Below are positions 63,918 to 64,000 of a stretch of DNA of 64,000 nt, one piece after another. How positions within the stretch are numbered: the first letter of the stretch is position 1; every line of letters starts with the position of its first letter. The notes under the pieces were generated by a model. The model was given only the letters and a program-made list of their open reading frames with translations, was not told where the DNA came from and ran no database searches. Both the position numbers and the translations under genes were made by a program. Origin of the DNA: Amphibacillus marinus (GTDB lineage: Bacteria; Bacillota; Bacilli; Bacillales; Amphibacillaceae); assembly GCF_900110345.1 (NCBI RefSeq), contig NZ_FODJ01000003.1:1-64000 (forward strand), in the 5' to 3' direction.

Positions 63918-64000
63918 ATGAAAGCAAAACTTATGGATAGTATGCAGCGTTTTTCAAAGGCAATGTTTGTGCCAATTCTTATTTTACCGATCGCGGGTAT
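63918..64000 (+). CDS. PTS transporter EIIC N terminus (partial)
   Basis: The ATG at 63918 has AAGGAGG upstream. The first 27 codons (MKAKLMDSMQRFSKAMFVPI, then LILPIAG) match the N terminus of glucose/maltose/sucrose-type PTS EIIC proteins, where FSKAMFVPVLILP is conserved. The gene runs off the window. Sugar uptake with phosphorylation at the membrane is expected; it is probably regulated by the RpiR protein. Confidence 0.75.
   Translation, partial: MKAKLMDSMQRFSKAMFVPILILPIAG

Overview
The window is low-GC Firmicute DNA, most likely Bacillaceae. Gene order 1-11.4 kb follows the Bacillus thiL-tsaE(ydiB)-tsaB(ydiC)-rimI(ydiD)-tsaD(gcp)-ydiF-rex(ydiH)-ydiK-ydiL-groES-groEL block. Strong AGGAGG-type ribosome sites, a perfect CIRCE operator and TTATNCACA DnaA boxes fit this. 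A GH43 xylosidase and a PTS gene suggest a plant-polysaccharide user. No species is claimed.

Layout. 1-0.7 kb: rRNA-operon spacer, 5S rRNA, initiator tRNA-Met and tRNA-Asp. 0.8-11.5 kb: core genes for thiamine phosphate kinase, t6A tRNA modification, an ABC-F protein, Rex and the chaperonins, with a DnaA-box cluster between tsaD and the ABC-F gene. 11.5-17.2 kb: a large SF1 helicase with a coiled-coil insert, a broken ohrR-like gene, and rlmH.

17.2-27.4 kb: an integrative element inserted at the last codons of rlmH, the same target used by staphylococcal SCC elements. It is bounded by 17-bp direct repeats (16/17 identical). It carries a large serine recombinase with a small coupled ORF, an XRE fragment, a truncated type III Mod gene, and an HTH gene followed by a Gabija-like OLD nuclease/UvrD helicase pair. 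A winged-helix plus PD-(D/E)XK-like nuclease gene lies last before the right repeat. 27.4-42.3 kb: a second accessory stretch, partly decayed. It holds a small Cys-rich ORF coupled to a DUF262 gene, which is coupled to a frameshifted OLD/TOPRIM-type ATPase gene. It also holds an XRE-ImmA peptidase with a partner, and a DUF2075 helicase/MazG/GIY-YIG/Nudix/PLD-helicase cluster whose last two genes are broken. A degenerate third att-like site lies next to a truncated tyrosine integrase. Several hypothetical and lipoprotein genes complete it.

42.5-64 kb: chromosomal metabolic genes. These are an acetyltransferase/DUF1349/HAD operon, a GH43 xylosidase coupled to a Sde182-type protein, an S9 peptidase, VanZ and DinB proteins, an amidase, and an ABC-2 exporter with a DesK/DesR-like two-component system. 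An M20 peptidase, a DUF2975/XRE pair, ung, ecsC and an RpiR regulator follow. The RpiR gene is followed by a phased ~41-bp repeat array and a PTS gene cut by the window edge.

At least ten genes carry a frameshift, an in-frame stop or a truncation, in both accessory and chromosomal parts. This points either to ongoing gene decay or to residual sequence errors. The strongest candidate for an undescribed system is the 27.6-30.4 kb trio (Cys-rich ORF, DUF262 protein, OLD-like TOPRIM ATPase). The second is the nuclease that shares the rlmH element with the Gabija-like pair.
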